From contig NC_091214.1 of the NCBI RefSeq assembly GCF_040958095.1, forward strand, positions 7,644,545 through 7,708,544: a stretch of DNA of 64,000 nt, given 5' to 3'. Each line of letters starts with the position of its first letter. Position 1 is the first letter of the stretch. This document shows positions 1 through 11,936 of the stretch, one piece after another. Source of the DNA: Procambarus clarkii. Lineage: Eukaryota; Arthropoda; Malacostraca; Decapoda; Cambaridae. The position numbers were made by a program, and so were the translations under genes. A model generated the notes under the pieces. The model was given only the letters and a program-made list of their open reading frames with translations. It was not told where the DNA came from and ran no database searches.

Positions 1-108
1 TTCAGTCGGTGGTGCGTGTGTCTGGGGGAGTCCAACGATACATTGTCTATATATTCCTCTAAAAAAACATTACATAATTGTAATTGTACATTAATATCTT
101 TTTCCCAG
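1..108 (+). other. intron 3' end of a gustatory-receptor-like gene
   Basis: AT-rich sequence ending in a pyrimidine-rich stretch followed by CAG at 106-108, a good splice acceptor. Directly after it the reading frame gives the last-helix signature of arthropod gustatory receptors. The remainder of this intron and the earlier exons would lie to the left of the window. No other feature is visible. Confidence 0.5.
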
Positions 109-174
109 TTGGTGAGCACAGTGGTGACCTACCTGGTGATCCTGATGCAGGTCGGCTTGGTGCCTACACGCTAA
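109..174 (+). CDS. last exon of a gustatory-receptor-like 7TM chemoreceptor (partial gene)
   Basis: Read in phase 0 from the acceptor AG at 107-108, these 22 codons encode a hydrophobic helix containing TYLVILMQ and end in TAA at 172-174. Arthropod gustatory receptors (7tm_7 family, ligand-gated cation channels of chemosensory neurons) carry a TYhhhhhQ motif in the seventh helix, and this helix is typically in a short last exon after a phase-0 intron. Both features are seen here. The exon is too short to appear as a normal ORF. It has the same strand as the receptor exons at 46392 and 54246, so the window may cross a receptor cluster broken up by repeats. A chance match is possible because only 22 codons are visible; the combination of acceptor, phase, motif and stop makes it a fair call. 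Confidence 0.55.
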   Translation: MVSTVVTYLVILMQVGLVPTR

Positions 175-333
175 ACAACAACAGTCTACAAGATCCACGT
201 CCCACATGATGAGGCTGAGGGCACGTCACACTACGTCAGACTGTTCAAAATGAAGGAATAGCAACAGTAGAACCTCACAATGTGTTCCATCGCTGAAAAC
301 TGCATGTTTTGAATTCGGTGTCACACATTGGGG
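175..333. other. flank 3' of receptor exon, no gene seen
   Basis: Presumed 3' UTR and flank of the receptor exon. There is no clear AATAAA close to the stop and no ORF with recognisable content. Confidence 0.3.
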
Positions 334-462
334 AGGATAGATACACTTTCCCTTAGTCCTACACTGACCTCCTTCCAGAGGATAAGTACATTGTCCACTA
401 ATCCTTCACTGACTTCTGGCCAGAAGATAGGTACATTGTCCCTCAGTCTTACACTGACCTCC
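334..462 (+). repeat. 45-bp minisatellite, about 3 units
   Basis: Three consecutive units start at 334, 379 and 424 (exact 45-bp spacing), each with a variant of GATAxxTACATTGTCC followed by CTTACACTGACCTCC. The units differ from each other by several substitutions, so the array is old. A short ORF across it (from 328) is only the repeat read in frame. Confidence 0.75.
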
Positions 463-647
463 GACACTGCATCAGCCCGAGAATGGATCAAATATGGCAC
501 ACCACATCACCAATGTTGTGATGTGACAAAACTTTCAGTTAATGGTGAAGGCTGGCACGTGGCAGGTGGTCACGTAACGTCACATGGAAGGGATCACACG
601 TAGGAAAGGTAAATCATCAATTATATCATGTTGGCTTGGTGCCTTGT
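463..647. other. unique sequence, no gene seen
   Basis: No coding or repeat signal was recognised. The last five bases (CTTGT, 643-647) are the left target-site duplication of the following solo LTR. Confidence 0.4.
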
Positions 648-1687
648 TGTTACGGCCCTCTCGGGTCGCAACTGGGTTCTTACTCTGATGTTGTTAGAGG
701 AAGGGTATCCGGCCCCAAGCCAGTAGTGGCTTTCAAGGGATGTGATCCACAACGCAAGTAAATTAAAAGGGGAAGGGAAATAAAGTCAAAAACTTAATAT
801 AATATAATGATCACTGTCACCAATAAATATATATAAAGGATTACAAGGGGGGGGGGAATAAACACTATAATACACTGTCGTCTTCTTCTGAAGACGACAG
901 CACCGAGATACACCGAGGTCTCTCTTGGCACCGAGAGATCCTCTCGGTGCCAAGCTCTCGGGGCTCTCGTGGCCTCACGACGAATCCTTCGAGAAGCTGA
1001 GTCTACCCCGGCCACAGGTCAGCCAAAACACTGTTCCACTGGGGGCACCGCCGTGGAGGCCGTCAACCACAAGTCCAGCAGATGGCTGGCAGGTTCCGAA
1101 TCAGCAACGCTGGTTAGGCCACTCCACGAGCGATACTAGGGTAGCGCCCTAGTCAGGAGCCTCGTGTGATACCACAGATCACTCTCCTTTCCGCAATACC
1201 CCAGTGGTTAAGCGTCTCCACCAGCCAGTCCCGGGTATGACAATCCTTCAACTGCCGCTTCACAGGCAGGGTAACACCACAGTGTTCATCCGGGAGGCGA
1301 CTCACAGCTGCTGCAGCAAAACACTTGGTGTCGAGACGGCTGCCTTGGGTAGACTGACTCAACTTCCATCACAGCAGTCCCAGGTCGACTCTGTAATCAG
1401 ACACGTCATCAATAATAGAGACACACTAGGACATGTCACTTACTGGCTCAGACCCAAACGCCCACCTATTCACTCCATAGATGGCGTTACTGTCTGAGCT
1501 TCACCTCACTAGAGGTCAGCAGCGGCTGTGTTGTGAGCTGAACAGGACTGGAAACTGGCCCTGGTGGCCAGTACACCTCGTCCTCACCACGTGTCGTCGT
1601 CCATTTGGAGGGGGTTTCGGGAGCTGATCCACAGATGGCGTGGTCGTCACTGCTCCAGGCTCGGACGCTGGATTCGGGTCCGTAACA
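648..1687 (+). mobile_element. solo LTR of a Gypsy-type retrotransposon
   Basis: The element starts with TGTTACGG and ends with CCGTAACA, an 8-bp inverted terminal pair typical of Ty3/Gypsy LTRs. It is flanked on both sides by the same 5 bp, CTTGT (643-647 and 1688-1692), the usual size of a Gypsy target duplication. It is 1040 bp with no internal coding region, so it is a solo LTR left by LTR-LTR recombination. A TATA-like stretch lies near 829-838. A hairpin of the type TGTCGTCTTC...GAAGACGACA lies near 879-900, and CTCGGTGCC/GGCACCGAG inverted repeats follow it. It is unrelated in sequence to the LTRs at 2400, 9680 and 16924. Orientation cannot be determined without an internal region; plus is arbitrary. 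Confidence 0.8.
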
Positions 1688-1692
1688 CTTGT

Positions 1693-2209
1693 TCATTGAC
1701 GAAATGAGTCTTCCGGGCCCTTGAAACAGAAATGTTAGCTGGTGTGAATTCACGGACGTCATAGAGTATCTTAGAGTACAAGGATGTCAGTAAGTATTTA
1801 CCTGTGTGTGCTTGTAAGTTATGCCGTGTTAAACAGTGACAAGGCTGATGCATTGTCATATCTCTAAGTTAAGAACTATGCCATGTAGTGAACAAAGGTG
1901 GTTTTGCTAATAAGTGAAGACTACTTCTAAATTTGGTCTATGCTATGTGAGAGACGGAGGCGCTGTTTTGCATCGGATAAGCCTGATATAAAAACTCGTT
2001 TATACACTGCTAAACGGTGGTACTTTTGAAGAACAATGATTCCCCATATCCCTGCAAAGTCAAGTTCTGTTACTGAAGGGTAAAAAAACAAAAAGAAAAA
2101 CCCACTGTATTCTTGAGGGGTATGGTAATTTTTTGTTTATAAGAATGACGGGTAAATCATTGCTCTGCATATCTCACTCGATATTTAGGGTGATTAACAA
2201 AAATGTTTT
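1693..2209. other. intergenic sequence without recognised features
   Basis: AT-rich sequence between the solo LTR and the (TA)n tract. No gene, tRNA or repeat family was recognised. Confidence 0.4.
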
Positions 2210-4569
<2,360 letters not shown>

Positions 4570-4595
4570 TTAGCGACCTCGCCAGGATTTCGATC
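4570..4595 (+). other. presumed tRNA primer-binding site
   Basis: The first bases after the LTR read TTAGCGACCTCGCCAGGA and then TTTCGATC. The reverse complement looks like a tRNA 3' half: TTCGA-type T loop, stem and acceptor strand. A normal primer-binding site starts TGG (complement of CCA); here the corresponding bases are TTA. The match is by eye and the tRNA identity is not assigned. Confidence 0.4.
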
Positions 4596-4669
4596 GGAAT
4601 ATAGGTTGCAGTGGTGGTAGTTGGCAGTGGTATTAGAGATCAGGTGCAGGTTATCACTCGTACCACAAG

Positions 4670-5275
4670 ATGGAGGATGATAAAGTAACAAGGTTTATTG
4701 ACACTAGAGATGAACAGGTGCTGGAGGAGTGCACCAAGGCACAGTTACAGGCAATAGCAGACCATTTTGGAATAAAGCTGAGATCTGCCAGAGTGGGAGA
4801 AAGAAGACTGGAGATAATGGCACAGCTCAGGGCACGAGACGAAGCTTTGGGGGAGGAACGGCCCCAAACACCTGCTAGTGTGGGAGAACACCTGAGTATT
4901 GGTGGAAGCAGCAGGGGATCCAGCGGCAGCAGGCACAGCGTTAACCTGGAAATAATGAAGTTGCAGCTGGAAGCACAACTGAAGCGAGAAGAGCGAGAAG
5001 CACAGCAGCGCAAAGAAGAGCGAGAAGCACAGCAGCGCAAAGAAGAGCGAGAAGCAGAAGCACAACTGAAGCGTGAGGAGCGAGAAGTACAGCTGAAGCG
5101 TGAGGAGCGAGAAGCACAGCTACGCAGGGAAGAACAAGAGCGAGAAGCACAGCTACGCAGGGAAGAACAAGAGCGAGAAGCACAGCTGCGCAGGGAAGAA
5201 CACGAGCAAGAAGCTAGGATAAGACAGCAGGAGATAGAAGCCAACAAGGAGGTAGAGCTGAATGAGCTGAACTAG
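4670..5275 (+). CDS. gag: gag N-terminal coiled-coil protein, copy 1
   Basis: 201 codons from the ATG 100 bp after the LTR. Residues about 1-60 form a small acidic/helical domain with a SAP-like look (KAQLQAIADHFGIKLR). From about 100 to 190 the protein is almost wholly charged heptad-like repeats of EREAQLRREEQ, a predicted coiled coil, probably for multimerisation. It ends at TAG 5273-5275. The capsid-like part of Gag continues in the -1 frame, whose open stretch begins at 5266, so the two ORFs overlap by 10 bp. Either a fixed frameshift or translational frameshifting links them; no classical slippery heptamer is visible. The same split is present in copy 2. The repeat block is longer here by nine codons. 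Confidence 0.75.
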   Translation: MEDDKVTRFIDTRDEQVLEECTKAQLQAIADHFGIKLRSARVGERRLEIMAQLRARDEALGEERPQTPASVGEHLSIGGSSRGSSGSRHSVNLEIMKLQLEAQLKREEREAQQRKEEREAQQRKEEREAEAQLKREEREVQLKREEREAQLRREEQEREAQLRREEQEREAQLRREEHEQEARIRQQEIEANKEVELNELN

Positions 5276-5316
5276 GACTAGGTGTACCTGCTCCGCCGCA
5301 ACAGGAAGACCGACGA

Positions 5317-7332
5317 GTGAGGGAACGAGATCTGCCAGTCTTTGTGCCTAATGAAGCCGAAAGTTTCTTCGACCACTTCGAAAGGGTTGCAGCTTTGAAG
5401 AGGTGGCCGAGGGCGGAGTGGGCGGAGCTGGTTCAAGGGAGGCTCACAGGTGAAGCTCGTGAAGCCTACACTATGCTCGACTTCCAGGAATGCACCAACT
5501 ACGATGCGGTAAAACGAGCTGTGCTCCATTCCTTCAAGCTTACGCCGGAATGTTACAGGAAGAGGTTCAGGGAATGTACCCGTACACCAGGGAAGTCTTA
5601 TGCGGAGACGGCGAGGGACATGGAGAGAAAGTTACTTAAGTGGCTGGACTCTGAAGGAGCGAGGTCGGTTGAAGAGGTCAAGGAGCTAATGGTCATGGAA
5701 AAGTTTATGTCCGTGCTCTCTCCTGAGATCAGGGTGAGAGTAAAGGAGGCGGACATAAAGGACCTAAGGGCCGCAGCCGACAGAGCCGACATGTTAGAAG
5801 AAGCATTACGCCCACGCCGAGAGGGACAGCACCGACCACCCGTATACTCCGGAAGCAATAGGAATTATAGGAGGACGGATAGATGGAGGAGAGGAGCGGG
5901 TTCCCCCAAGTCCCACCTCTCAAGTTGGGACACCCGAGGATCAAAAGGTGCTGTAGAGCCGATAAAGAAGAACCAAGCGGAGAGCTCAGGAGCTGTTGCT
6001 GCGACAAAGGAGTCGACAAATGGTGCGAGAAAGACACAAGGAGCGACGGCCTCTGGAGGCAGCGCTAAGGCGAGTGGTGGCGGATGGTCTCCGGCGAGGG
6101 TCCGCTGCTACAACTGCGGAATAATCGGACACGTCGCGTGGGAATGCAGACGCCCTAAGCAGCGGGGACACGTTGCTTTAGTGAGGTTCGAGGACCAGAT
6201 GGCCGAGAGGGTGCGGGATGAACCCGTGCTGAGTGGGGAGAAGAGAATTCACCCATTCGTGTGTCAGGGAACCGTAAGGATGGGGGACGCAGACCCCATC
6301 CCAGTGAAAATATTGAGAGACACTGAGGCCGATTTTACCCTGGTGAGCGAAACCCTGTTCCCCGAGGGTTACGAGAGTACCAGTGTGGGGGTGGCAAGTG
6401 TGACCACTGTGGGAGGCCCAGTGAGGATGCCCCTACACCAGGTAACTTTGAATTCCGATTATGGCTGCCAGACCCTTGTGGTGGGGGTCTGTACATCAAT
6501 GCCCAAGATGGAGGCACAGGTCATCTTGGGAAATGACGCATGTGGAGGATATGTCCTCCCGAATCTCGTGAAAGGCGAGGAGTGCCTAGAGCAATACAGG
6601 GAAACGGGCGGAGAGTTGAACGCCTGTGGGGACGAGAAGGGAATCGCCCCGGTGGCGTTCCCAGTTTGTGCTGTGATGCCGAGACAGCGCGAGGAACAAG
6701 GAGGTTGTGGATCTGATGGGGCTGAGGAGACGTCCGACAGCCTGGGAATAGATCACCTCTTCATAGGACCCGGAGAACGAGCGGAGGGCGAAGGCAGCCC
6801 GAATGGTGAGTTGCAGGTGACCCTCACCAGTTCTCTAGGGGTAGACCGCACTCGTCTTGGAGAGTTGCAGCAGATGGAGTTCCCCGAATTGATTAGTGAG
6901 GCCAAAGGAGGACGTGTTGGTCCTGAGAAGGCTACCCATTTTTACATTCAAGACGGCATGCTGATGAGACAGTGGAGACCTGTGAGGATGGAGGCCGGAG
7001 AAGAGTCTCTAAGTACGAGGCACCAGGTAGTGTTGCCGGCCCAGTACAGAGCGGCCGTGTTGGACCTATCGCACTCCGTGGACTCTGCAGGTCACCTGGG
7101 GGTGACCAAGACGCTGCGAAGGATCAGGGATTATTTTTACTGGCCAGGTATGGACGCCGAGGTGAGGCGCTATTGTAAGACATGCTTACCGTGCCAGAGG
7201 GCCGGGAAGAGCCAATCCGCGATACCGAAGGCCCCATTGATCCCTGTTCCAGCGTTTGGGCCTGCATTCGAGCGTCTGTTAGTTGACGGGGTGGGTCCTT
7301 TGCCAAGGACGAAGCGAGGGAATACCTGCTGA
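5317..7332 (+). CDS. gag-pol: Gag capsid / zinc knuckle / protease / integrase N-part, copy 1 (frameshifted)
   Basis: 671 codons. Residues about 1-160 are a retrotransposon Gag capsid-like region (FDHFERVAALKRWPRAEW). A CCHC knuckle, CYNCGIIGHVAWEC, lies near 265-280. The protease region near 333-345 has DTEADFTLV, so the usual D-T/S-G has E in place of G. The zinc-binding HHCC integrase domain is near 580-625 (GHLGVTKTL, then CKTCLPCQ). The first integrase catalytic D lies in LLVDGVGPLP. The frame is lost near 7326 because 4 bp present in copy 2 are missing; the remaining integrase frame resumes beyond the break. Function: RNA packaging and particle assembly, polyprotein cleavage, and DNA integration. 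This copy is not able to make a continuous Pol. Confidence 0.85.
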   Translation: MRERDLPVFVPNEAESFFDHFERVAALKRWPRAEWAELVQGRLTGEAREAYTMLDFQECTNYDAVKRAVLHSFKLTPECYRKRFRECTRTPGKSYAETARDMERKLLKWLDSEGARSVEEVKELMVMEKFMSVLSPEIRVRVKEADIKDLRAAADRADMLEEALRPRREGQHRPPVYSGSNRNYRRTDRWRRGAGSPKSHLSSWDTRGSKGAVEPIKKNQAESSGAVAATKESTNGARKTQGATASGGSAKASGGGWSPARVRCYNCGIIGHVAWECRRPKQRGHVALVRFEDQMAERVRDEPVLSGEKRIHPFVCQGTVRMGDADPIPVKILRDTEADFTLVSETLFPEGYESTSVGVASVTTVGGPVRMPLHQVTLNSDYGCQTLVVGVCTSMPKMEAQVILGNDACGGYVLPNLVKGEECLEQYRETGGELNACGDEKGIAPVAFPVCAVMPRQREEQGGCGSDGAEETSDSLGIDHLFIGPGERAEGEGSPNGELQVTLTSSLGVDRTRLGELQQMEFPELISEAKGGRVGPEKATHFYIQDGMLMRQWRPVRMEAGEESLSTRHQVVLPAQYRAAVLDLSHSVDSAGHLGVTKTLRRIRDYFYWPGMDAEVRRYCKTCLPCQRAGKSQSAIPKAPLIPVPAFGPAFERLLVDGVGPLPRTKRGNTC

Positions 7333-7514
7333 CGATAATGTGTGCGTCCACCAGATTTCCAGAAGCCGTCCCGATGCGACGTTTGACGTCGAAAGGAGTA
7401 GCCGGCCAACTACAACGATTTTTCTCTTGGGTGGGGATGCCCAGAGAGATTCAGACAGACTGCGGAAGTATATTTCAGTCTAAGTGGTTCCGACAGACGG
7501 TGACAGGTTAGGGA

Positions 7515-9527
7515 GTGACTCAGATTCGGTCGTCGCCCTACCGACCGCAGTCGCAGGGGGCGATCGAAAGATTTCATTCCACCTTGAAGACCGTTCTGAG
7601 AGTATTCTGCGCAGAACAGGGGGCTGAGTGGGATGAGGCTGTATACCCCGCGTTATTTGCCATACGTAACGCGGTGGTAGAATCATTAGGATTCTCACCT
7701 TTTCAGCTAGTGTATGGACACGAGGTGCGAAGTCCTCTGTCCATGCTGAGGGAACAATGGACACCGGGAGCGACCGTGGGAACGGTGAATGAAGATGTCC
7801 AGAAGTTCAAAGAACGTCTCACTCTAGCGAAGGAACTAGCTGGGAAACACCTGAAGGAGGCGCAGCGTAAGATGTCGGAGTGGTACGACAAGAGAGCTAC
7901 GCAGAGGGATTTCCAGGTCGGGTCCCAAGTGATGGTTTTGCTGCCAGGTAAAGGTAGGGTGACCGAGTCGTGGTTCGAGGGACCATACCAGGTGCTGCGG
8001 CGGTTGGGTCTAGTGTCGTACGAGATTGGGAAGCCGGACAGACCCCGAAAGAAACAGGTGTGTCACGTAGACCGCCTGAAACCTTTCTTCACTGTGGAAG
8101 GAGGAGCCGCCAGGCAGGACGGAACGATGACCCGAGAACCCCAGCAGAAGACGGTTCTGTGCGTACAGGTGGACCAAGAACTCCCGGAGGAGGAAGGAAA
8201 GTGGTCCAGGGCGGACGGCACCCGTCTCACCAACACTGAAAGTCTGGCGAAGATCAAGGACAAGCTACTACATCTGGAAGGGCAACAGAGAGCGGACCTG
8301 ACGAACCTACTGAGAGAGAATGCCTCCCTCTTTACCGACGTGCCCCGACGACACAAGAGTGTGACGCACGAGGTCGAGGTGAGGGACGCCAGGCCCATCA
8401 AGCAGAGCGCGTATAGGGTGAGCCCGGAGAAGCGAGAGCTGATGAGAAAGGAGGTGGAGTACCTCCTTGAGAACGACTTTGCGGAGCCCAGTAAAAGTGA
8501 GTGGAGTTCCCCATGCTTGTTGGTGAGGAAAAGCGACGGAACCTACCGCTTTTGTACAGATTACAGGAGGGTGAACTCCATCACAGTGGCTGATTCTCAC
8601 CCCATGCCAAGAGTGAGCGATTGCATTGACCAGGTGGGCAGTGCACGGTACGTATCCAAGGTCGATCTGCTCAAGGGGTACTACCAGATCTCTTTGACTC
8701 CTGAGGCCAGGAAGATATCAGCTTTCGCAACTCCTGACGGGCTGTACCAGTATAAGGTGTTGCCTTTTGGAATGAAAAACAGCGGCAGCTGCTTCCAGCG
8801 TATGATGAATGAATTGCTAAGGGGTGCCCCAGGCTGCACAGTTTACATCGATGACATCGTCGTGTACGCCGACGATTGGAAGACGCATCTGGAGAGACTC
8901 AGAGAATTGTTCAGAAGGCTAGAGGAGGCTAACTTGACTGTAAATTTGGCCAAGAGCGAGTTTGGGAAAGCTCACTTAGAGTACCTTGGTTTTGTCATTG
9001 GCCAAGGTGAAGTCACCCCTGTTGATCACAAAGTAACAGCCATTAAGGAATACCCCGTGCCCAGAACGCGTAAAGAGTTGCTAAGCTACCTCGGGATGAT
9101 AGGGTACTATCGTGGGTTCTGCAGGAATTTCTCCACGGTAGCGCATCCCCTAACCGAGCTACTCTCCAAGAATGTACGATGGAGATGGGGAGAGGCCTGC
9201 CAAGAGTCTTTTGAAAAGACCAAGAAATTGTTGACGGAGGCCCCGGTATTAATATCTCCAGATTTTTCAGCCGGATTCATACTGTACGTAGACGCCAGCG
9301 ACGTTGGAATAGGGGCCATGTTGGCTCAAGAAAGGAGTGAAGTACATAGGCCAGGAGCGTTCTACTCGAAGAAGTTTGTAAAATACCAGCGGGCCTATAG
9401 CACCGTTGAGAAGGAGGCATTGGCGCTAGTTATGGCCCTGAAGCACTTTGATGTGTACGTGGGAGGAGGGCGAGACCTGTTTTGGTATTCACAGATCACA
9501 ACCCTCTCACCTTTTTATACAAAATGA
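7515..9527 (+). CDS. pol: integrase C-part / reverse transcriptase / RNase H, copy 1
   Basis: 670 codons directly following, in frame, an in-frame TAG (7509-7511). The start codon shown is only where the open frame resumes, not a real initiation site. It begins with the integrase stretch holding the catalytic E (SPYRPQSQGAIERFHST), then a GPY/F-like C-terminal domain (FEGPYQVLRRLG near 155). Next come the reverse transcriptase from about residue 250 to 480, with YIDDIVVYADD near 443, and the RNase H near 590-665 (YVDASDVGIGAML, EKEALALVMAL). A 1-bp frame loss near 9480 separates the last RNase H residues, which continue in another frame to TAA 9644-9646. This proves that integrase lies upstream of reverse transcriptase. 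Confidence 0.9.
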   Translation: MTQIRSSPYRPQSQGAIERFHSTLKTVLRVFCAEQGAEWDEAVYPALFAIRNAVVESLGFSPFQLVYGHEVRSPLSMLREQWTPGATVGTVNEDVQKFKERLTLAKELAGKHLKEAQRKMSEWYDKRATQRDFQVGSQVMVLLPGKGRVTESWFEGPYQVLRRLGLVSYEIGKPDRPRKKQVCHVDRLKPFFTVEGGAARQDGTMTREPQQKTVLCVQVDQELPEEEGKWSRADGTRLTNTESLAKIKDKLLHLEGQQRADLTNLLRENASLFTDVPRRHKSVTHEVEVRDARPIKQSAYRVSPEKRELMRKEVEYLLENDFAEPSKSEWSSPCLLVRKSDGTYRFCTDYRRVNSITVADSHPMPRVSDCIDQVGSARYVSKVDLLKGYYQISLTPEARKISAFATPDGLYQYKVLPFGMKNSGSCFQRMMNELLRGAPGCTVYIDDIVVYADDWKTHLERLRELFRRLEEANLTVNLAKSEFGKAHLEYLGFVIGQGEVTPVDHKVTAIKEYPVPRTRKELLSYLGMIGYYRGFCRNFSTVAHPLTELLSKNVRWRWGEACQESFEKTKKLLTEAPVLISPDFSAGFILYVDASDVGIGAMLAQERSEVHRPGAFYSKKFVKYQRAYSTVEKEALALVMALKHFDVYVGGGRDLFWYSQITTLSPFYTK

Positions 9528-9679
9528 AGAATTCCAACCAACGTCTGACGAGGTGGGCGTTGTTACTGCAAGAGTACTGGCTGGAAATCAAGCACATCAA
9601 AGGGAAGGACAACGTAGCAGCAGATGCCCTATCCCGTATACACTAACCAGACATGACTCTTATTTTAAGGGGAGGGGTA

Positions 9680-11836
9680 TGTGACGGTGTTCCCCCCCTT
9701 ATATTTCTCCCACGTCTGCAGTAAGAGTCATGTCCACTTTACCCAAGCGTTCTCTACGTCGCAGGCATCAATTTGATATATGTGGAAGAGTGGAGTGTTC
9801 TCGGAGAGCCGAGAAATTTGTGAAACAATAATATTTTGGCCTGTGGTTTAGGCCCTTTAGGAAGCCAAGATGGCGCTGGCTCTCCTGTTTCCCCGCCAAA
9901 ACGGTGTGACGTCAGTGACACCGGATTGGTCACCGACAGCAATGTGGCACCGGGAGCCAATGAAAACCTCCCGTGGCGAAAGTGACGTCACGAAGGAAGG
10001 GGGTCTGGGCAGCGCGCCGTGTTGGCGCCATCAGTCAGACACGACACGTCAAGGAGGTCGGACGTGCGATGATTGGTCCTGTCAGTTTGACAGTTGTTTC
10101 CCACTCACGTGGATTTACGCGTCACCTGAAGTCTGCCAGTACTCTGTGAGGTCTTCCTTAGTTCATGTGTTGAACCAGAGAGGGAATCGACGGTTATTGA
10201 GCAACAAGTTCTCCAGGACAGGTACTGTGCAAGAAGAAGTGAAGTCTGTGCAGTGACGTAGGCGACGTCTGAGGCAGTTCACCCATTCGTGATGGCGTAG
10301 TGACTGACCAGAGCCACTGGGTAGCAGAGAAAGAAGAGGACTAGTTGGGAATCCGGACGACTGCAGCCGAGAAGTAGGCGGGCAGCCGTAGCTGGGAGAA
10401 GTCGACGGCCAGGAGACCGACTCCAACCCTACAAGAAGTCGAGGAGGAGCACGGACCTGCAGGGAAGAAGGCACGGAGACGACACGCTAACGGTGAGACA
10501 GCGAGTGGGTTCCTGGAGGACACGACTACGTGTGTGTGTGGGCGTTCCCGACACGAGGACCAGGAGCTACAACTCAACTCTCATCGGAGGATAGGTGGAA
10601 GTAGGTGTTTCTAGTTTCCCTCCCAATTCCCCTTTAGTCAGCTATATTATTTAGCCTGAGGATTTTGTATGTCGTGAGCAAGTCTCACCTATGTCACAGT
10701 AAGGCACCAGTGTGCAGAATAGTACTATCAAGAGTACTCACGATACTTATATATATTATTATTGGTGTGTACAGGCACCCGGATTAAGTGATGAATTTAC
10801 TGTGTTGAGAATTTTTTCATGAGACTTTGATGTGAACATATAGTGAGAAATTATATATAATATCATGTCAGTATTTGGAAGTTAGGCTATGTGCCCAGTA
10901 ACTATTTATTTACCATTTATTGATGTCTGATTTATCTATATTATATATGTCTATGTTCGTGCATTGAATAACCATTTGCGAGTGCAGTGATTTATTGTGT
11001 TATCGCCCACGAAAGGAAGTACTGAGAACTCCAGTGTTAAATACTTCATAAGATATCATTGAAATGAAGGGCAGTGTATAAAACCATTACAGTGAATTAT
11101 TGTCGCATTTATTATAGAAACGATTGTTTGAGCCCAAGTACAGTGTAGCGAAATAATACGTGCTATTGTTGCAAATATCGAGTGTGCGAACTTTTAGTGA
11201 TCTTTGAGAACTTAAAGAAACAGCGCGCGTGCCGCTAGAGAAACAAGCAATAAACTTAGGCGCGGAAAGGGGGGCGCTCAGCTGATCGTGACATTGACGA
11301 GAGGGGGAGTGTTGCCACCGTAGTGAGTGCATAATATACGTGGGAACGACCGACTCCCGCCTGGATCAGCTGATTATTAATTGATATGACCTTGTGACAT
11401 CTTTGAATGAATTTTTAAGTAAAATACAAAATACTTTTGTGTTTCTATCATCCCCTCCATTTATCTTGTGGCTATATTATACTTGAAAGCAAAGAGTGAT
11501 AAAAGTAAGTACCTGCCTGATTCCTGATCTATTGAGTGTGACCTTGCCAAGGAAACCACAATTCAACCAGTCCACTGACGTGTTACTGGACACCGAAAAC
11601 ACCAGTTGGCGACCTTGTGGTTAATAGTAAAGCCCTATTGTTGGGGCGGGCACATAACAGTTAAGTGAACGAGTTGTGTTCCCACTCCTTCTCAATCAGA
11701 GGCCGGTTGGGATTGACTGGGATACTCTCCTGGCGTGCAGTGGCGCCGTGAGGATAGAGTGAAGACCCGCAGGGCTACGGTGAGTGACATTGAAAGTATA
11801 CTGTTGATCACCTAAGAGTAAGTGTAAACCCCAACA
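9680..11836 (+). mobile_element. LTR 2 (shared middle LTR)
   Basis: 2157 bp, TGTGACGG...CCCCAACA. It is preceded by the polypurine tract of copy 1 and followed by the primer-binding region of copy 2, so it serves as 3' LTR of one copy and 5' LTR of the next. It is closer to LTR 3 than to LTR 1: it shares the substitutions near the CGATGATTGG and CAAGTTCTCC positions and lacks the 13-bp duplication. One private change (CTTAGGCGCGG instead of CTTTCGCGCGG) lies near 11257. Confidence 0.9.
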
Positions 11837-11936
11837 TTAGCGACCTCGCCAGGATTTCGATCGGAATATAGGTTGCAGTGGTGGTAGTTGGCAGTGGTAT
11901 TAGAGATCAGGTGCAGGTTATCACTCGTACCACAAG

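Larger units (their letters stand above)
4570..9679 (+). mobile_element. internal region, copy 1, of the Gmr1-like Gypsy element
   Basis: 5110 bp between LTR 1 and LTR 2. Order: presumed primer-binding site at 4570, leader, coiled-coil gag ORF, capsid/zinc-knuckle/protease/integrase ORF, reverse transcriptase/RNase H ORF, polypurine tract AAGGGGAGGGG just before 9680. It is 23 bp longer than copy 2, fully explained by a 27-bp longer coiled-coil repeat in gag and a 4-bp deletion in integrase. The order with integrase before reverse transcriptase is unusual for Ty3/Gypsy and matches the Gmr1 lineage. Confidence 0.9.

Noticed and set aside
4654..5247. Minus-strand ORF opposite the coiled-coil gag (SCASRSCSSLRS repeats)
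   Set aside because: Shadow of the repetitive GAG/AAG-rich coiled-coil codons on the plus strand.
7970..8600. Short ORFs on both strands inside pol
   Set aside because: Out-of-frame shadows of the integrase and reverse transcriptase ORF.
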